A stretch of 64,000 nt of DNA from CAVRCT01 sp963719645 (GTDB taxonomy: Bacteria > Pseudomonadota > Gammaproteobacteria > DSM-16500): positions 434,001-498,000 of the forward strand of contig CAVRCT010000005.1 of assembly GCA_963719645.1 (NCBI GenBank), given 5' to 3'. The first letter of the stretch is position 1; every line of letters starts with the position of its first letter. Positions 42,441 to 51,364 of this stretch are shown one piece after another. The translations under genes and the position numbers were made by a program. The notes under the pieces are model-generated. The model had not been told where the DNA came from. It ran no database searches and worked only from the letters and a program-made list of their open reading frames with translations.

Positions 42441-43304
42441 ATGCAAATGACTCAAACAAATCGAACCCCATTCAAGTTAGCCGCTGCAGGATTATTTTTA
42501 ATTGTGCTAACAACATTAATTTTTTGGCTTTACTCCACCCATTACGTGAGCACAGACGATGCGTATCTGAATGCGGATGTCGTCCGTATTTCTCCTCGCC
42601 TTACCGGACAAGTTAGCCGACTTTATGTCGTCAATAATCAATTTGTCAAAAAAGGACAAGTGCTTTTTGAATTAGATGCAGCGCCTCTGCAAATCGCCGT
42701 CGACAAAGCAGCGGCCCAGTTAGCAATTGATCAAGCCAATTGGCAAAATGCGACGGGCAGTGCAAATCGCATGATGTCTCTGGTGAAAAAAAATGTCTTG
42801 TCACAACAAACAGGCGACGATGCCACTGCGCATTTAAAAAGTGCTGCAGCCATGGTTCAGTTAGCTGAAGCAAATTATCAACAAGCCAGATTAAATTTAT
42901 CCTATGCAAAAATTGTTGCGCCGACCGATGGTTGGATCACCAATTTATCGTTACAGGAAGGCAACGCGGTAGTTGCGGATCAACCCGTGTTTGCAGTGAT
43001 TAGTAATTCAGAATTTTGGGTGGATGCGAATTTCAAAGAAACTGAATTGACGTCCATTCGTCCGCACCAAAAAGCGGTGGTGAAAATTGATATGTATCCT
43101 CATCATGTTTTTTTAGCCGAAGTTGAAAGTATTAGTGGTGGCAGCGGCACAGCTTTTTCGTTAATGCCGCCGCAAAACGCAACCGGAAATTGGGTCAAGA
43201 TTACCCAGCGTGTTCCTGTGCGAGTTCGCATCCTGACAGTGAATGCAAAACGACCGTTACGAATTGGTACATCCGCTAAAGTGACGATTGATTTACACTC
43301 ATGA
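42441..43304 (+). CDS. emrA: EmrA-type periplasmic adaptor (HlyD family)
   Basis: A 287-residue membrane-fusion protein. One membrane anchor lies at about 14-33 (LAAAGLFLIVLTTLIFWLY), and YVSTDDAYLNADVVRISPRLTGQV is the standard EmrA lipoyl-domain start. Two short coiled-coil helices follow, then APTDGWITNLSLQEGNAV. It links the inner-membrane pump to an outer-membrane channel not encoded here. Shorter than E. coli EmrA (390) because the hairpin is shortened. Stop overlaps the emrB start (ATGA). Confidence 0.9.
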   Translation: MQMTQTNRTPFKLAAAGLFLIVLTTLIFWLYSTHYVSTDDAYLNADVVRISPRLTGQVSRLYVVNNQFVKKGQVLFELDAAPLQIAVDKAAAQLAIDQANWQNATGSANRMMSLVKKNVLSQQTGDDATAHLKSAAAMVQLAEANYQQARLNLSYAKIVAPTDGWITNLSLQEGNAVVADQPVFAVISNSEFWVDANFKETELTSIRPHQKAVVKIDMYPHHVFLAEVESISGGSGTAFSLMPPQNATGNWVKITQRVPVRVRILTVNAKRPLRIGTSAKVTIDLHS

Positions 43305-44821
43305 CCCTATCACAAGACGAACAATTAACCCCAAAAAGACGGTGGCTAATCACCATTACGGTGATGGCCGCGACTTTAATTCAAGTACTCGACACTACCA
43401 TTGTGAATGTGGCATTACCGCACATGCAAGGTTCTCTGAATGCTAGCCCTGATCAATCCACGTGGATCTTAACCAGTTATTTGGTCGCGTCTGCTATTTT
43501 TATGCCGATGACCGGTTATTTTACGGATTTACTCGGGCGAAAAAAATATCTACTGATTTCAATTATTGGGTTCACGGTGACTTCAGCATTTTGTGGTGCA
43601 GCGACATCGATTGCCGCCATCGTAATTTTTCGGTTGCTGCAAGGTGTTTTTGGCGCAGGATTGGTGCCGTTATCACAAGCGATTTTGACTGATATTTTCC
43701 CTGCCAATGAGCGCGGTAAAGCGATGGCGATTTGGGGATCGGGTGTGATGGTAGGCCCGATTTTAGGACCGACACTCGGCGGTTATTTAACGGAAGTTGC
43801 TAACTGGCGTTGGACGTTTTACATCAATGTACCCATTGGCATAATGGCTGCTGTGATGGTTTGGCGTTTTGTGCCGGACACGCTAAAAAAATTCCGGCCA
43901 TTAAATAAATTGGGTCTTTTGTTTATGGTGTTGACGATCGGGGCTGCGCAATATGTCTTAGATCGAGGTAATCAACAAGATTGGTTGAGTGCAGTCGATA
44001 TTCGCGTGAGTGTGATGTTGATGGTGATTGGATTGGCTGGATTTATCCATTATGGATTAAGAGCTAAATCAAATCCTGTGTTTCCGTTGCAAATTTTTCG
44101 GGATCGTAATTTTATCTTATCATCCGTTTTAATGATCGTATTAGGTGTGGGCATGTATGGTTCGATGGTGATTCAGCCGCAAATGCTTGAGAGCGTGCTG
44201 AATTATCCGGTATTAACCGCGGGACTTGTGATGGCGCCGCGCGGTATTGCGGGCATGGTTGGGATGGTGATTGTCAGTAAATTAATTAACAAAGTGGATC
44301 CGCGCTGGTTAGTGATCGGTGGAATTTTATTGAGTGTAGTGGGGGTGGGAGCGACGACTTACTATCCACAAAACGTGAATATTTTTTGGTTGACGTGGCC
44401 GATGTTGCTGCAAGGGTTTGGCTTAGGCATGATTTTTGTGCCGTTGACGACGGTTGGATTTGCTACGTTGCCTGCTGCACTGCGAGTGGAAGCGGCGGGG
44501 TTATTTAGTTTGGTGCGTACATTTGGTTCGGCGGTGGGAATTTCAGTGACGACAACATTTTTTACCCGTCATTTGCAAATGGCGTGGAATCAAGTGGGTG
44601 GTTCTATTCAGCCTTTTAATCCTGCGCTTTATGATTATTTGCAAAGCATGCATTTAACCTTGCAGCAACCCGAGGCTGTTTTAAGGTTAGCGACGGAATT
44701 AAATAACCAAGCATTTATGTTGTCGCTGGTGAATACATTTGCTTTCACGATGTGGGGGTTTTTGGTGATGTTGCCGGTGGTGTTGTTGTTGAAGAGGATG
44801 CCGAAAAATTTGTCATCGTGA
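43301..44821 (+). CDS. emrB: EmrB-type MFS drug transporter (DHA2, 14 TM)
   Basis: A 506-residue major-facilitator antiporter exporting drugs with EmrA. The first helix has the DHA2 motif QVLDTTIVNVALPHM, then GYFTDLLGRKK (motif A) and GVMVGPILGPTLGG (motif C). About 14 hydrophobic segments. Only 3 bp separate its stop from the convergent dapB. Confidence 0.92.
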   Translation: MTLSQDEQLTPKRRWLITITVMAATLIQVLDTTIVNVALPHMQGSLNASPDQSTWILTSYLVASAIFMPMTGYFTDLLGRKKYLLISIIGFTVTSAFCGAATSIAAIVIFRLLQGVFGAGLVPLSQAILTDIFPANERGKAMAIWGSGVMVGPILGPTLGGYLTEVANWRWTFYINVPIGIMAAVMVWRFVPDTLKKFRPLNKLGLLFMVLTIGAAQYVLDRGNQQDWLSAVDIRVSVMLMVIGLAGFIHYGLRAKSNPVFPLQIFRDRNFILSSVLMIVLGVGMYGSMVIQPQMLESVLNYPVLTAGLVMAPRGIAGMVGMVIVSKLINKVDPRWLVIGGILLSVVGVGATTYYPQNVNIFWLTWPMLLQGFGLGMIFVPLTTVGFATLPAALRVEAAGLFSLVRTFGSAVGISVTTTFFTRHLQMAWNQVGGSIQPFNPALYDYLQSMHLTLQQPEAVLRLATELNNQAFMLSLVNTFAFTMWGFLVMLPVVLLLKRMPKNLSS

Positions 44822-44824
44822 GGG

Positions 44825-45556
44825 CTACAAAATATTTTCTAACCCATAAACCAATTCTTTCAACTCCACCACTTTTTTACAAGCCAACACAACGCCTGGC
44901 ATAAAACATTGTCGGTCAATGGAATCATGTCGAATGGTGAGTGTTTCGCCCAAGCCGCCAAACATAATTTGTTGATGCGCGACTAAACCGGGTAAGCGGA
45001 TCGAGTGAATTGGAATATTTTCATAAGAAGCGCCACGGGCACCTGAGACAACTTCTTTATTTTTTAATTCAGCAGGACGCGTTTTGCGGGCAGCATTGAT
45101 TAACTCCGCTGTTCGAATGGCCGTGCCTGATGGACTGTCTAATTTACCTGGATGATGTAATTCAATAATTTCGACCTCGGAAAAATAAGGTGCAATTGCC
45201 TCTGCGTGTTTCATCATTAACACGGCGCCAAGGGAAAAATTAGGCGCGATAATTCCTCCCAATTTTAAGTCTGCGCAATGCTTTTGCAATTGCTCAATTT
45301 GTTCCTTCTTTAGGCCAGACGTGCCAATCACGGGATGGACGCCTGCTGCAATAATGGTTTGTAAATTGTCGTAAACCAGATGTGCATTCGTAAAATCAAT
45401 GACCACGTCTGGCTGAGTATTTTTTATTTCAGTGGTTAATGAATGGTGACTCGTTAATTGTCCAACTAATGTAAAAGCAGCGTCATTGTTGATGGCATTG
45501 ACCGTTGCTTGCCCCATCTTGCCAGATGCCCCATTCACTAAAACGCGGATTGTCAT
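44825..45556 (-). CDS. dapB: 4-hydroxy-tetrahydrodipicolinate reductase
   Basis: A 243-residue DapB of lysine/meso-DAP synthesis. NAD(P)-binding LVNGASGKMGQ at the N-terminus, the catalytic ELHHPGKLDSPSGTA and GIIAPNFSLGAVL are all present. I chose the ATG at 45556 because the standard N-terminus begins there and AGGA lies upstream; an upstream start at 45625 would add 23 atypical residues. Slightly short of the 265-273 residue norm. Confidence 0.94.
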   Translation of the reverse strand: MTIRVLVNGASGKMGQATVNAINNDAAFTLVGQLTSHHSLTTEIKNTQPDVVIDFTNAHLVYDNLQTIIAAGVHPVIGTSGLKKEQIEQLQKHCADLKLGGIIAPNFSLGAVLMMKHAEAIAPYFSEVEIIELHHPGKLDSPSGTAIRTAELINAARKTRPAELKNKEVVSGARGASYENIPIHSIRLPGLVAHQQIMFGGLGETLTIRHDSIDRQCFMPGVVLACKKVVELKELVYGLENIL

Positions 45557-45663
45557 AAATAAATCATCCTGATGTTGCTGATTAAATTGTATTTTGACTA
45601 TATAATCTTTGAGGTCTTCTGACAATTGGAAAGAAATTCTAATGAAGTAAGGACGGTTAAGCA

Positions 45664-46161
45664 GTGATTGATGATGAGGGTTTCAGACACGGTGTTGGCA
45701 TTATCTTGGTGAATGACAAGCGTCAGCTTTTTTTAGCGAAACGAATTGGCAAGCCTGCTTGGCAATTTCCACAAGGTGGTATGCAAGAAAATGAAACACC
45801 CGAAGAAGCTATGTATCGAGAATTAAAAGAAGAAGTTGGGTTGCAGCCGCAAGATGTCAAAATTATTGCAAGCACGAAACGCTGGTTGCGTTATCGCTTA
45901 CCCAAACGATTGGTGCGGCAAAATTCAAGGCCGCTCTGTATTGGACAAAAGCAAAAATGGTTTTTGTTGCGGTTCGTCAGCCAAGACGATCAAGTGAATT
46001 TAGCCGTGACGGATACACCGGAATTTGATTCATGGGCATGGGTATCTTACTGGTATCCGTTGACGCAAGTCGTCTCGTTTAAAAAACGGGTTTATAGTTT
46101 GGCAATGAAAGAATTTGCACGATTTGTTTTATCACGTAAATTTTGGGATGTTTCTACGTAG
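45664..46161 (+). CDS. rppH: RNA pyrophosphohydrolase
   Basis: A 165-residue Nudix enzyme that removes pyrophosphate from 5'-triphosphorylated mRNA and triggers decay. The Nudix box is complete (GGMQENETPEEAMYRELKEEVGL). The start is a GTG at 45664, giving the typical MIDDEGFRHGVGIIL. KRWLRYRLPKRLVR is the family-specific segment. Followed by a CTGAGCC palindrome. Confidence 0.93.
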   Translation: MIDDEGFRHGVGIILVNDKRQLFLAKRIGKPAWQFPQGGMQENETPEEAMYRELKEEVGLQPQDVKIIASTKRWLRYRLPKRLVRQNSRPLCIGQKQKWFLLRFVSQDDQVNLAVTDTPEFDSWAWVSYWYPLTQVVSFKKRVYSLAMKEFARFVLSRKFWDVST

Positions 46162-46165
46162 TGTT

Positions 46166-46231
46166 CTGAGCCGCGACCGTCAGGAAGCGGTTGCCTCAGA
46201 AGGCACCGCTCCCTGACGGTCGCGGCTCAGT
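46166..46231. repeat. CTGAGCCGCGACC palindrome, short form
   Basis: Arms CTGAGCCGCGACCGTCAGG and CCTGACGGTCGCGGCTCAG enclose AAGCGGTTGCCTCAGAAGGCACCGCT-type inner hairpin. Same outer arms as 42303-42389. It ends directly at the first possible start of the next gene. Confidence 0.8.
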
Positions 46232-46264
46232 ATGCTTTTTGCTAGTTATGGAGCAAACACATTT

Positions 46265-47053
46265 ATGCTAAGTATTTATTTGGTCATCGGCGCTTTTGCA
46301 GGCGTCATGTCAGGATTATTTGGCATTGGCGGCGGCATCATCGTTATTCCCGCATTATCTGCGATTTTCATGCATGAAAACATCTTTCCTCAGTCGATGG
46401 TCATGCAAATGGCAGTGGGTACATCACTTGCTACCATGATTGTCACCTCAGCTTCAGCACTTTATAACCATCATAAACAAGGCGTTGTGCGCTGGATTGT
46501 TTTTCAAATGATGCTGCCATTTTTAGCAATCGGCGCTTTTTTTGGCTCGATTGTGGCGCATTTTGTGTCTTCGTATTTTTTACAAATATTATTCGGTCTG
46601 TTTTTATTAGTGGTTGGTACTCGACTGGTCATCAATACGGAAGCCAAAGAAAGTAATCGCATGGTAGCAAAAAAATGGATGCGCATTTCATCGGTTTTTA
46701 TTGGTGGTATATCTAGTCTTTTAGGGGTGGGTGGTGGTACAGTCATCGTGCCTTTTTTATTGCGTTGTGGCTTGGATATGCGAGAAGCGATAGGCACCTC
46801 ACTCGTGTGTGGTTTGATTATTGGTATTGTAGCCACTTTTTGTTTTATGGTTGCGGGCGTCTTCAACGGCATCCATGTTCCTGCGAGTACCGGTTACATT
46901 TATTGGCCCGGATTTCTCGGGATTGGTATTGCCAGCACGTTGTTTACACCGTTAGGCACAAAATTAAGCCATAAATTACCGATTAAATGGCTGAAACGTA
47001 TTTTTGGCGTGCTCTTATTATTAATGGCGAGTGACATGTTGTTTTATAATTAA
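46265..47053 (+). CDS. TSUP family sulfite exporter TauE/SafE-like permease
   Basis: A 262-residue membrane protein with about eight helices. The two TSUP repeats are seen as GVMSGLFGIGGGIIVIPAL near the N-terminus and GISSLLGVGGGTVIVPFLL in the middle. Family members transport sulfite, sulfonates or other organic anions; the substrate is unknown. The ATG at 46265 has GGAG upstream; the ATG at 46232 would start at the edge of a palindrome and has no ribosome site. Four bp before lgt. Confidence 0.85.
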   Translation: MLSIYLVIGAFAGVMSGLFGIGGGIIVIPALSAIFMHENIFPQSMVMQMAVGTSLATMIVTSASALYNHHKQGVVRWIVFQMMLPFLAIGAFFGSIVAHFVSSYFLQILFGLFLLVVGTRLVINTEAKESNRMVAKKWMRISSVFIGGISSLLGVGGGTVIVPFLLRCGLDMREAIGTSLVCGLIIGIVATFCFMVAGVFNGIHVPASTGYIYWPGFLGIGIASTLFTPLGTKLSHKLPIKWLKRIFGVLLLLMASDMLFYN

Positions 47054-47056
47054 TTT

Positions 47057-47836
47057 ATGCTGACTTATCCCATCATGAATCCTGTTGCCTTTCATCTCGG
47101 ACCTTTGCAAGTGCATTGGTACGGGTTGATGTATTTGATTGGTTTTTTAGGCGGCTGGGGTTTGTTGGTCTTGCGCATCCGGCAATCGCCGCGTGGTTTT
47201 AAAGAAGAACAATTATCGGATTTAGTGTTTTATGCGGCGGTAGGCATTATTGCCGGTGGTCGCTTAGGTTACATGTTGTTTTATGATTTATCCGGTGCGA
47301 TTCATCATCCGTTGACGATTTTTGAAACATGGCATGGCGGTATGTCATTTCACGGCGGTTTGTTGGGCGTCATTATCGCGATGTGGTTTTATGCCCGCAA
47401 AATCGGTAGGTCAGTGGTGGATGTTACCGATTTAATTGCACCCGTTGTGCCGATTGGTTTAGGCGCAGGCCGCTTAGGAAATTTTATCAACGGTGAATTG
47501 TGGGGACGGGTGACGGATATGCCTTGGGGGATGGTGTTTCCTTCGGGCGGTTCGTTGCCGCGCCACCCTTCGCAATTGTATGAATTTTTGTTGGAAGGCG
47601 TCGTTTTATTTTTGGCGTTATGGTTTTTTTCGGCGAAAGAGCGACCCCGTTGGGCGGTCTCTGGTTTGTTTTTATTTTTGTATGGCATATTCCGATTTGG
47701 AATTGAATTTTTTCGTGAACCCGATAGTCAAATTGGCTTTGTCGCATTTGGCTGGATGAGCAAAGGGCAATTGTTGTCGTTGCCCATGATTATTTTCGGG
47801 TTAGGTATGTTGGTATTTGCGTATAGGAGAAAGTGA
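47057..47836 (+). CDS. lgt: Prolipoprotein diacylglyceryl transferase
   Basis: A 259-residue inner-membrane enzyme that adds diacylglycerol to the lipobox Cys of prolipoproteins. The Lgt signature GRLGNFINGELWGR is at about 138-151; the essential HGG in GMSFHGG and the N-terminal HWYGLMY are intact. Seven membrane helices. Followed by thyA, the classic lgt-thyA pair. Confidence 0.96.
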   Translation: MLTYPIMNPVAFHLGPLQVHWYGLMYLIGFLGGWGLLVLRIRQSPRGFKEEQLSDLVFYAAVGIIAGGRLGYMLFYDLSGAIHHPLTIFETWHGGMSFHGGLLGVIIAMWFYARKIGRSVVDVTDLIAPVVPIGLGAGRLGNFINGELWGRVTDMPWGMVFPSGGSLPRHPSQLYEFLLEGVVLFLALWFFSAKERPRWAVSGLFLFLYGIFRFGIEFFREPDSQIGFVAFGWMSKGQLLSLPMIIFGLGMLVFAYRRK

Positions 47837-47838
47837 GC

Positions 47839-48639
47839 ATGCAACAGTATTTAGATTTTTTGCGGCACATTCGAGATAACGGAGTGCGTAAAACAGATCG
47901 CACCGGCATTGGCACGACCAGTGTGTTTGCGTATCAAATGCGGTTTGATTTAACCAAAGGGTTTCCTCTGGTCACCACCAAAAAATTATCACTGCGCAGT
48001 ATTATCCATGAATTATTGTGGTTTTTACGCGGCGATACCAATGTGAATTATTTGCATCAGCATAAGGTGACGATTTGGGATGAGTGGGCAGATCAAAACG
48101 GTGATTTAGGCCCTATTTATGGCAAACAATGGCGCGCTTGGGAAACAGCAGACGGCAGAACCATTGATCAAATGAGCGACCTGGTGACGCAAATTAAAAA
48201 AAATCCGGATTCGCGACGCTTGATTGTGAGTGCTTGGAATGTAGGTGATTTAAGTAAAATCACTGTGTCGCCTCCCCCTTGTCATTTGTTGTTTCAATTT
48301 TATGTGGCGAACAATAAATTGTCTTGCCAATTGTACCAACGCTCTGCGGATTCTTTTTTAGGTGTGCCATTTAACATTGCTTCTTATTCATTGTTGACGC
48401 ATATGTTGGCGCAACAATGTGATTTAGACGTTGGCGAATTTATTTGGACGGGGGGTGATTGCCATATTTATTCCAATCATCAAGAGCAAGTTGATTTGCA
48501 ATTGTCGCGTGCACCATTACCCTTGCCTCAATTGCTGATTAAGCGAAAACCAGCGTCTTTGTTTGATTATCACTATGAAGACTTTGAAATTGTTAACTAT
48601 GAAGCCCACCCGCACATTAAAGGGGAAGTGGCTGTCTAA
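47839..48639 (+). CDS. thyA: Thymidylate synthase
   Basis: A 266-residue ThyA converting dUMP to dTMP with methylene-THF. The catalytic Cys is C148 in PPPCHLLFQFYV (C146 in E. coli; two residues are inserted just before it). SRRLIVSAWN, YQRSADSFLGVPFNIASY and the GGDCHIYSNH region are present. The ATG at 47839 has AGGAG 9 bp upstream, inside the lgt end. Confidence 0.96.
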   Translation: MQQYLDFLRHIRDNGVRKTDRTGIGTTSVFAYQMRFDLTKGFPLVTTKKLSLRSIIHELLWFLRGDTNVNYLHQHKVTIWDEWADQNGDLGPIYGKQWRAWETADGRTIDQMSDLVTQIKKNPDSRRLIVSAWNVGDLSKITVSPPPCHLLFQFYVANNKLSCQLYQRSADSFLGVPFNIASYSLLTHMLAQQCDLDVGEFIWTGGDCHIYSNHQEQVDLQLSRAPLPLPQLLIKRKPASLFDYHYEDFEIVNYEAHPHIKGEVAV

Positions 48640-48649
48640 GAGGTAGAGA

Positions 48650-49126
48650 ATGTTGCGTCGTTTTTTGTTCGCCAGTGTATTATTTTCCATGTTGAAAGTA
48701 GGCTGTGTGTTTGCAGCGGAAACTGTTTGTATGCCATTGACATTAAAGACAGAAAATAAAAATTTCATTTTGCCAGGAATAGAAAAATCCCACACGAAAA
48801 AAGTATTTGTCTTCAAAAACATTTCTTCGCGCAGTATCTGGTTGGATCATCCAGAGCATACGTCTGCGAGCGCGGGTTGGTCTTCTTATTTGCGAGTGAA
48901 TCATGCGTCTGCGTTGCAACTCAATCGAAAAAGTTTTTCACTGAGTTGTGCGGTGATTACACCTGGTAACGTAGAATATTTAAATTGTGAAAAAGTGGTG
49001 TCCGTTTGTTTATTGAGTCAAGAAGAAGAAAAATCCAATCACAAGGGAACGTTTTGGTTAGCAGAAGATAAATCGTGGGATGATTTGATGTCAGTATTAA
49101 CAAAGAAAAGTGAGAAAGCAAAATAA
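48650..49126 (+). CDS. Secreted protein of unknown function
   Basis: A 158-residue protein with a signal peptide (MLRRFLFASVLFSMLKVGCVFA, cleavage before AETVC). The mature part has at least four Cys and looks all-beta: VFVFKNISSRSIWLDHPE, then SAGWSSYLRV and SCAVITPGNVEYLNCEKVVSVC. It ends with a charged helix (WLAEDKSWDDLMSVL). It is reminiscent of EnhB-like periplasmic proteins of Legionella, but I cannot confirm that. AGAGGTAGAGA lies before the ATG, 10 bp after thyA, so the gene may be co-transcribed with lgt-thyA. Confidence 0.72.
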   Translation: MLRRFLFASVLFSMLKVGCVFAAETVCMPLTLKTENKNFILPGIEKSHTKKVFVFKNISSRSIWLDHPEHTSASAGWSSYLRVNHASALQLNRKSFSLSCAVITPGNVEYLNCEKVVSVCLLSQEEEKSNHKGTFWLAEDKSWDDLMSVLTKKSEKAK

Positions 49127-49186
49127 AATTATTTTGCATTTTTTTCTTCAAAGGACGTTGTGTCATTCAAAATATGAATGTTGCTT

Positions 49187-49316
49187 TTTATACAAATCCC
49201 CCTTGTTCCCCCTTTTTCAAAGTGGGAGACCTACTCAGCAGCCTCACGACTAAACGCGGAGCTACTTAGTAGGTCTCCCACTTTGAAAAAGGGGGAACAA
49301 GGGGGATTTGTATGAA
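49187..49316. repeat. Outer palindromic element, uninterrupted long form
   Basis: About 130 bp with near-perfect arms: TTATACAAATCCCCCTTG, CCCCCTTTTTCAAAGTGGGA and GACCTACT, then the reverse. The centre is a short AT/GC loop. It is the empty-site reference for copies at 25445, 41458, 53095, 56917 and 59848 that carry insertions. Confidence 0.88.
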
Positions 49317-49432
49317 AATAATTAAATTTTTCGTTTTTCAAAGTGCGATTTAGTAGAGATGGTTTCGAGCAGGCTTCCTTAAAATAGATTTTGGTGCGAT
49401 ACTGTAAAAATAAATTACATGGAAGTAATGAT

Positions 49433-50422
49433 ATGATTCTAAAAACAACAGATTTAACCCTCCAAGAAATTCGTTTTCCCGCCATTGAAAATCAGGATGC
49501 AGGTGCTTCTTTTTATTGTATTTCTCTCCATACCAATCAACAGCATTTAAAAGGGCGAAGCTTCATTCAAGTGACGGATACCAGTCAAACGGCTTCTTAT
49601 CTTGCGGCAATCCATGCGCTCAAACAGTTCATTAAAGATAAAAAATTTTCTGCGTTAGTGAATGACATGGGAAATTTTTGGCAGCATATGATGATTGAGA
49701 GTCAATTTTTGCAAACTAATGCAGAAATCGCACGTCTTATGACGGCTGCTATGATGAATGCTATTTGGGATTTATGGGCACATAAGCAACGTAAACCGCT
49801 GTGGCGATTAATCATCGATATGAGCCCAGAAGAATTAGTTCACTGCATTGATTTTTCGCGGATCAGTGATGCGGTGACAGCAGAAGAAGCATTAGCGATT
49901 TTACGCCAAAATGCACCCACGACTGCCAAGCGGATTCTAGAGTTATTGACGGTGGGTTATCCGGCTTGTTCGCAACCGATGGAAATGTATGATTGCTCCA
50001 ACCCAATTTTTGCCAAGCAAGTGATGCAAGCGAATGCCATTGAGCAAGGCACGGTGCACAGTTGCCGAGGCATCAATGAAATATTAGCGATTTTATTTAT
50101 GGCGGCGAAATATCATTTTCCTGTCAGTTTGCAAGCAGGTAATACAGGGATGCCTGAGTATGCCCAGCATTTAGCCATTGTGGATTATATTTATATTTCC
50201 TGTTCATTAAAAAACCGAATGTTAGAATACAGAGAGCAACAACATCATCATTTTGTAAATCCGGCAGTCATTTACGATGGCCACTATCAAGTACCGACGT
50301 TGCCGGGTTATAGTATCCAAATCAAGGAAGAAACTTTGCAAGATTATAGTTTTCCAACGGGAAGGATATGGCAACGTCATGAAGACAAGACAATTAGGGA
50401 AAACAGGCCTCGCACTGACTGA
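49433..50422 (+). CDS. Enolase-superfamily protein, L-fuconate dehydratase-derived, catalytic core deleted
   Basis: A 329-residue protein, clearly derived from L-fuconate dehydratase (about 435-440 residues). The N-terminal cap matches: AAMMNAIWDLWAHKQRKPLW, PEELVHCIDFSRI and AEEALAILRQNAP. The C-terminus matches too (GINEILAILFMAAKYHFPV, YHVPTLPG-like end). Between residues about 185 and 205 roughly 105 residues of the barrel are missing, removing the K-x-K base and the three metal ligands. The general-acid His region reads SLQAGN instead of PHAGG. The frame stays open. Either the enzyme is dead or the protein has another role. GGAAG precedes the ATG at 49433. First gene of a four-gene operon. 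Confidence 0.8.
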   Translation: MILKTTDLTLQEIRFPAIENQDAGASFYCISLHTNQQHLKGRSFIQVTDTSQTASYLAAIHALKQFIKDKKFSALVNDMGNFWQHMMIESQFLQTNAEIARLMTAAMMNAIWDLWAHKQRKPLWRLIIDMSPEELVHCIDFSRISDAVTAEEALAILRQNAPTTAKRILELLTVGYPACSQPMEMYDCSNPIFAKQVMQANAIEQGTVHSCRGINEILAILFMAAKYHFPVSLQAGNTGMPEYAQHLAIVDYIYISCSLKNRMLEYREQQHHHFVNPAVIYDGHYQVPTLPGYSIQIKEETLQDYSFPTGRIWQRHEDKTIRENRPRTD

Positions 50423-51353
50423 ACTAGGATTTGGTGGATCAGCCGTCGGCAATCTCTATCGACCCACCTCACGCGAAGAAGCTTATTCTGCCGTCACCAC
50501 AGCCTGGGAAGCGGGAATTCGGTATTTTGATACCGCACCTTGTTATGGTCACGGGTTAAGTGAGCGACGCATCGGCGATGCGTTGCGCGAATTTCCGCGA
50601 CAAAGCTATATTCTTTCAACCAAAGTCGGCCGCGTATTAATTCCTGGCGCGGAAGTTCCTGACGATGAACAATTTCCTCAATCGTTACCGTTCAAGCTGC
50701 AATATGATTATTCCTATGATGGCATCATGCGCTCGTTTGAACACAGCTTGCAGCGAATCGGCACAGACTTCATCGATCTTCTTTTTATGGATGATATCAG
50801 TCAACTGACGCCTGACATTTTACAATCCTTATTTACCAGTGGTTATCGTGCATTGACGGAGCTTCGGGATCAAAAAATGATTCGAGCCATTGGCTTAGAA
50901 AGTCAAGAATGGCAAATTTGTTTGGATGTCATTGCGCGCATTCCGTTGGATTGTTTAATGTTAGGAGGTCGTTATACGTTGCTTGAGCACGAAATTTTAG
51001 AAACGTGTTTTCCTCTGTGTGAACAGCAGAATATCGCCATCATTGCAGCAAGCCCTTATAACTCCGGTGTGTTAGCGAATGGGCAACATTATAATAATCA
51101 AATGGCCGATCAAAAAATTTTATCGCGCGTGAATGCCATCCAAAAAATTTGTGATCTTTATCAAATTGATTTACCGCATGCGGCGCTGCAATTTCCTCTG
51201 TGCCATTCGCAAATTACGTCTGTCGTGACAGGTGCGCGCAATGAAGAGCAAGTCGCACTCTCAGTGAGTTATTTGAAACAACGAATTCCTAGCCGGTTAT
51301 GGCAAGCGTTGAAAGAGGCCGATTTAATTGCAATCAATGCACCTATTTTTTAA
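50379..51353 (+). CDS. Aldo/keto reductase, L-fucose/L-galactose dehydrogenase-like
   Basis: A 324-residue AKR beginning MKTRQLGKTGLALTELGFGG. The catalytic Asp and Tyr are in RYFDTAPCYGHGLSE and the Lys in LSTKVGR. The His normally found in the DLL-x-x-HD segment is Asp here (IDLLFMDDIS), so the catalytic tetrad is incomplete. Relatives oxidise L-fucose or D-arabinose to the lactone. It overlaps the dehydratase-like gene by 44 bp and precedes the lactonase gene by 11 bp. Family call firm, activity doubtful. Confidence 0.85.
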   Translation: MKTRQLGKTGLALTELGFGGSAVGNLYRPTSREEAYSAVTTAWEAGIRYFDTAPCYGHGLSERRIGDALREFPRQSYILSTKVGRVLIPGAEVPDDEQFPQSLPFKLQYDYSYDGIMRSFEHSLQRIGTDFIDLLFMDDISQLTPDILQSLFTSGYRALTELRDQKMIRAIGLESQEWQICLDVIARIPLDCLMLGGRYTLLEHEILETCFPLCEQQNIAIIAASPYNSGVLANGQHYNNQMADQKILSRVNAIQKICDLYQIDLPHAALQFPLCHSQITSVVTGARNEEQVALSVSYLKQRIPSRLWQALKEADLIAINAPIF

Positions 51354-51364
51354 AGGAGCGTTTC

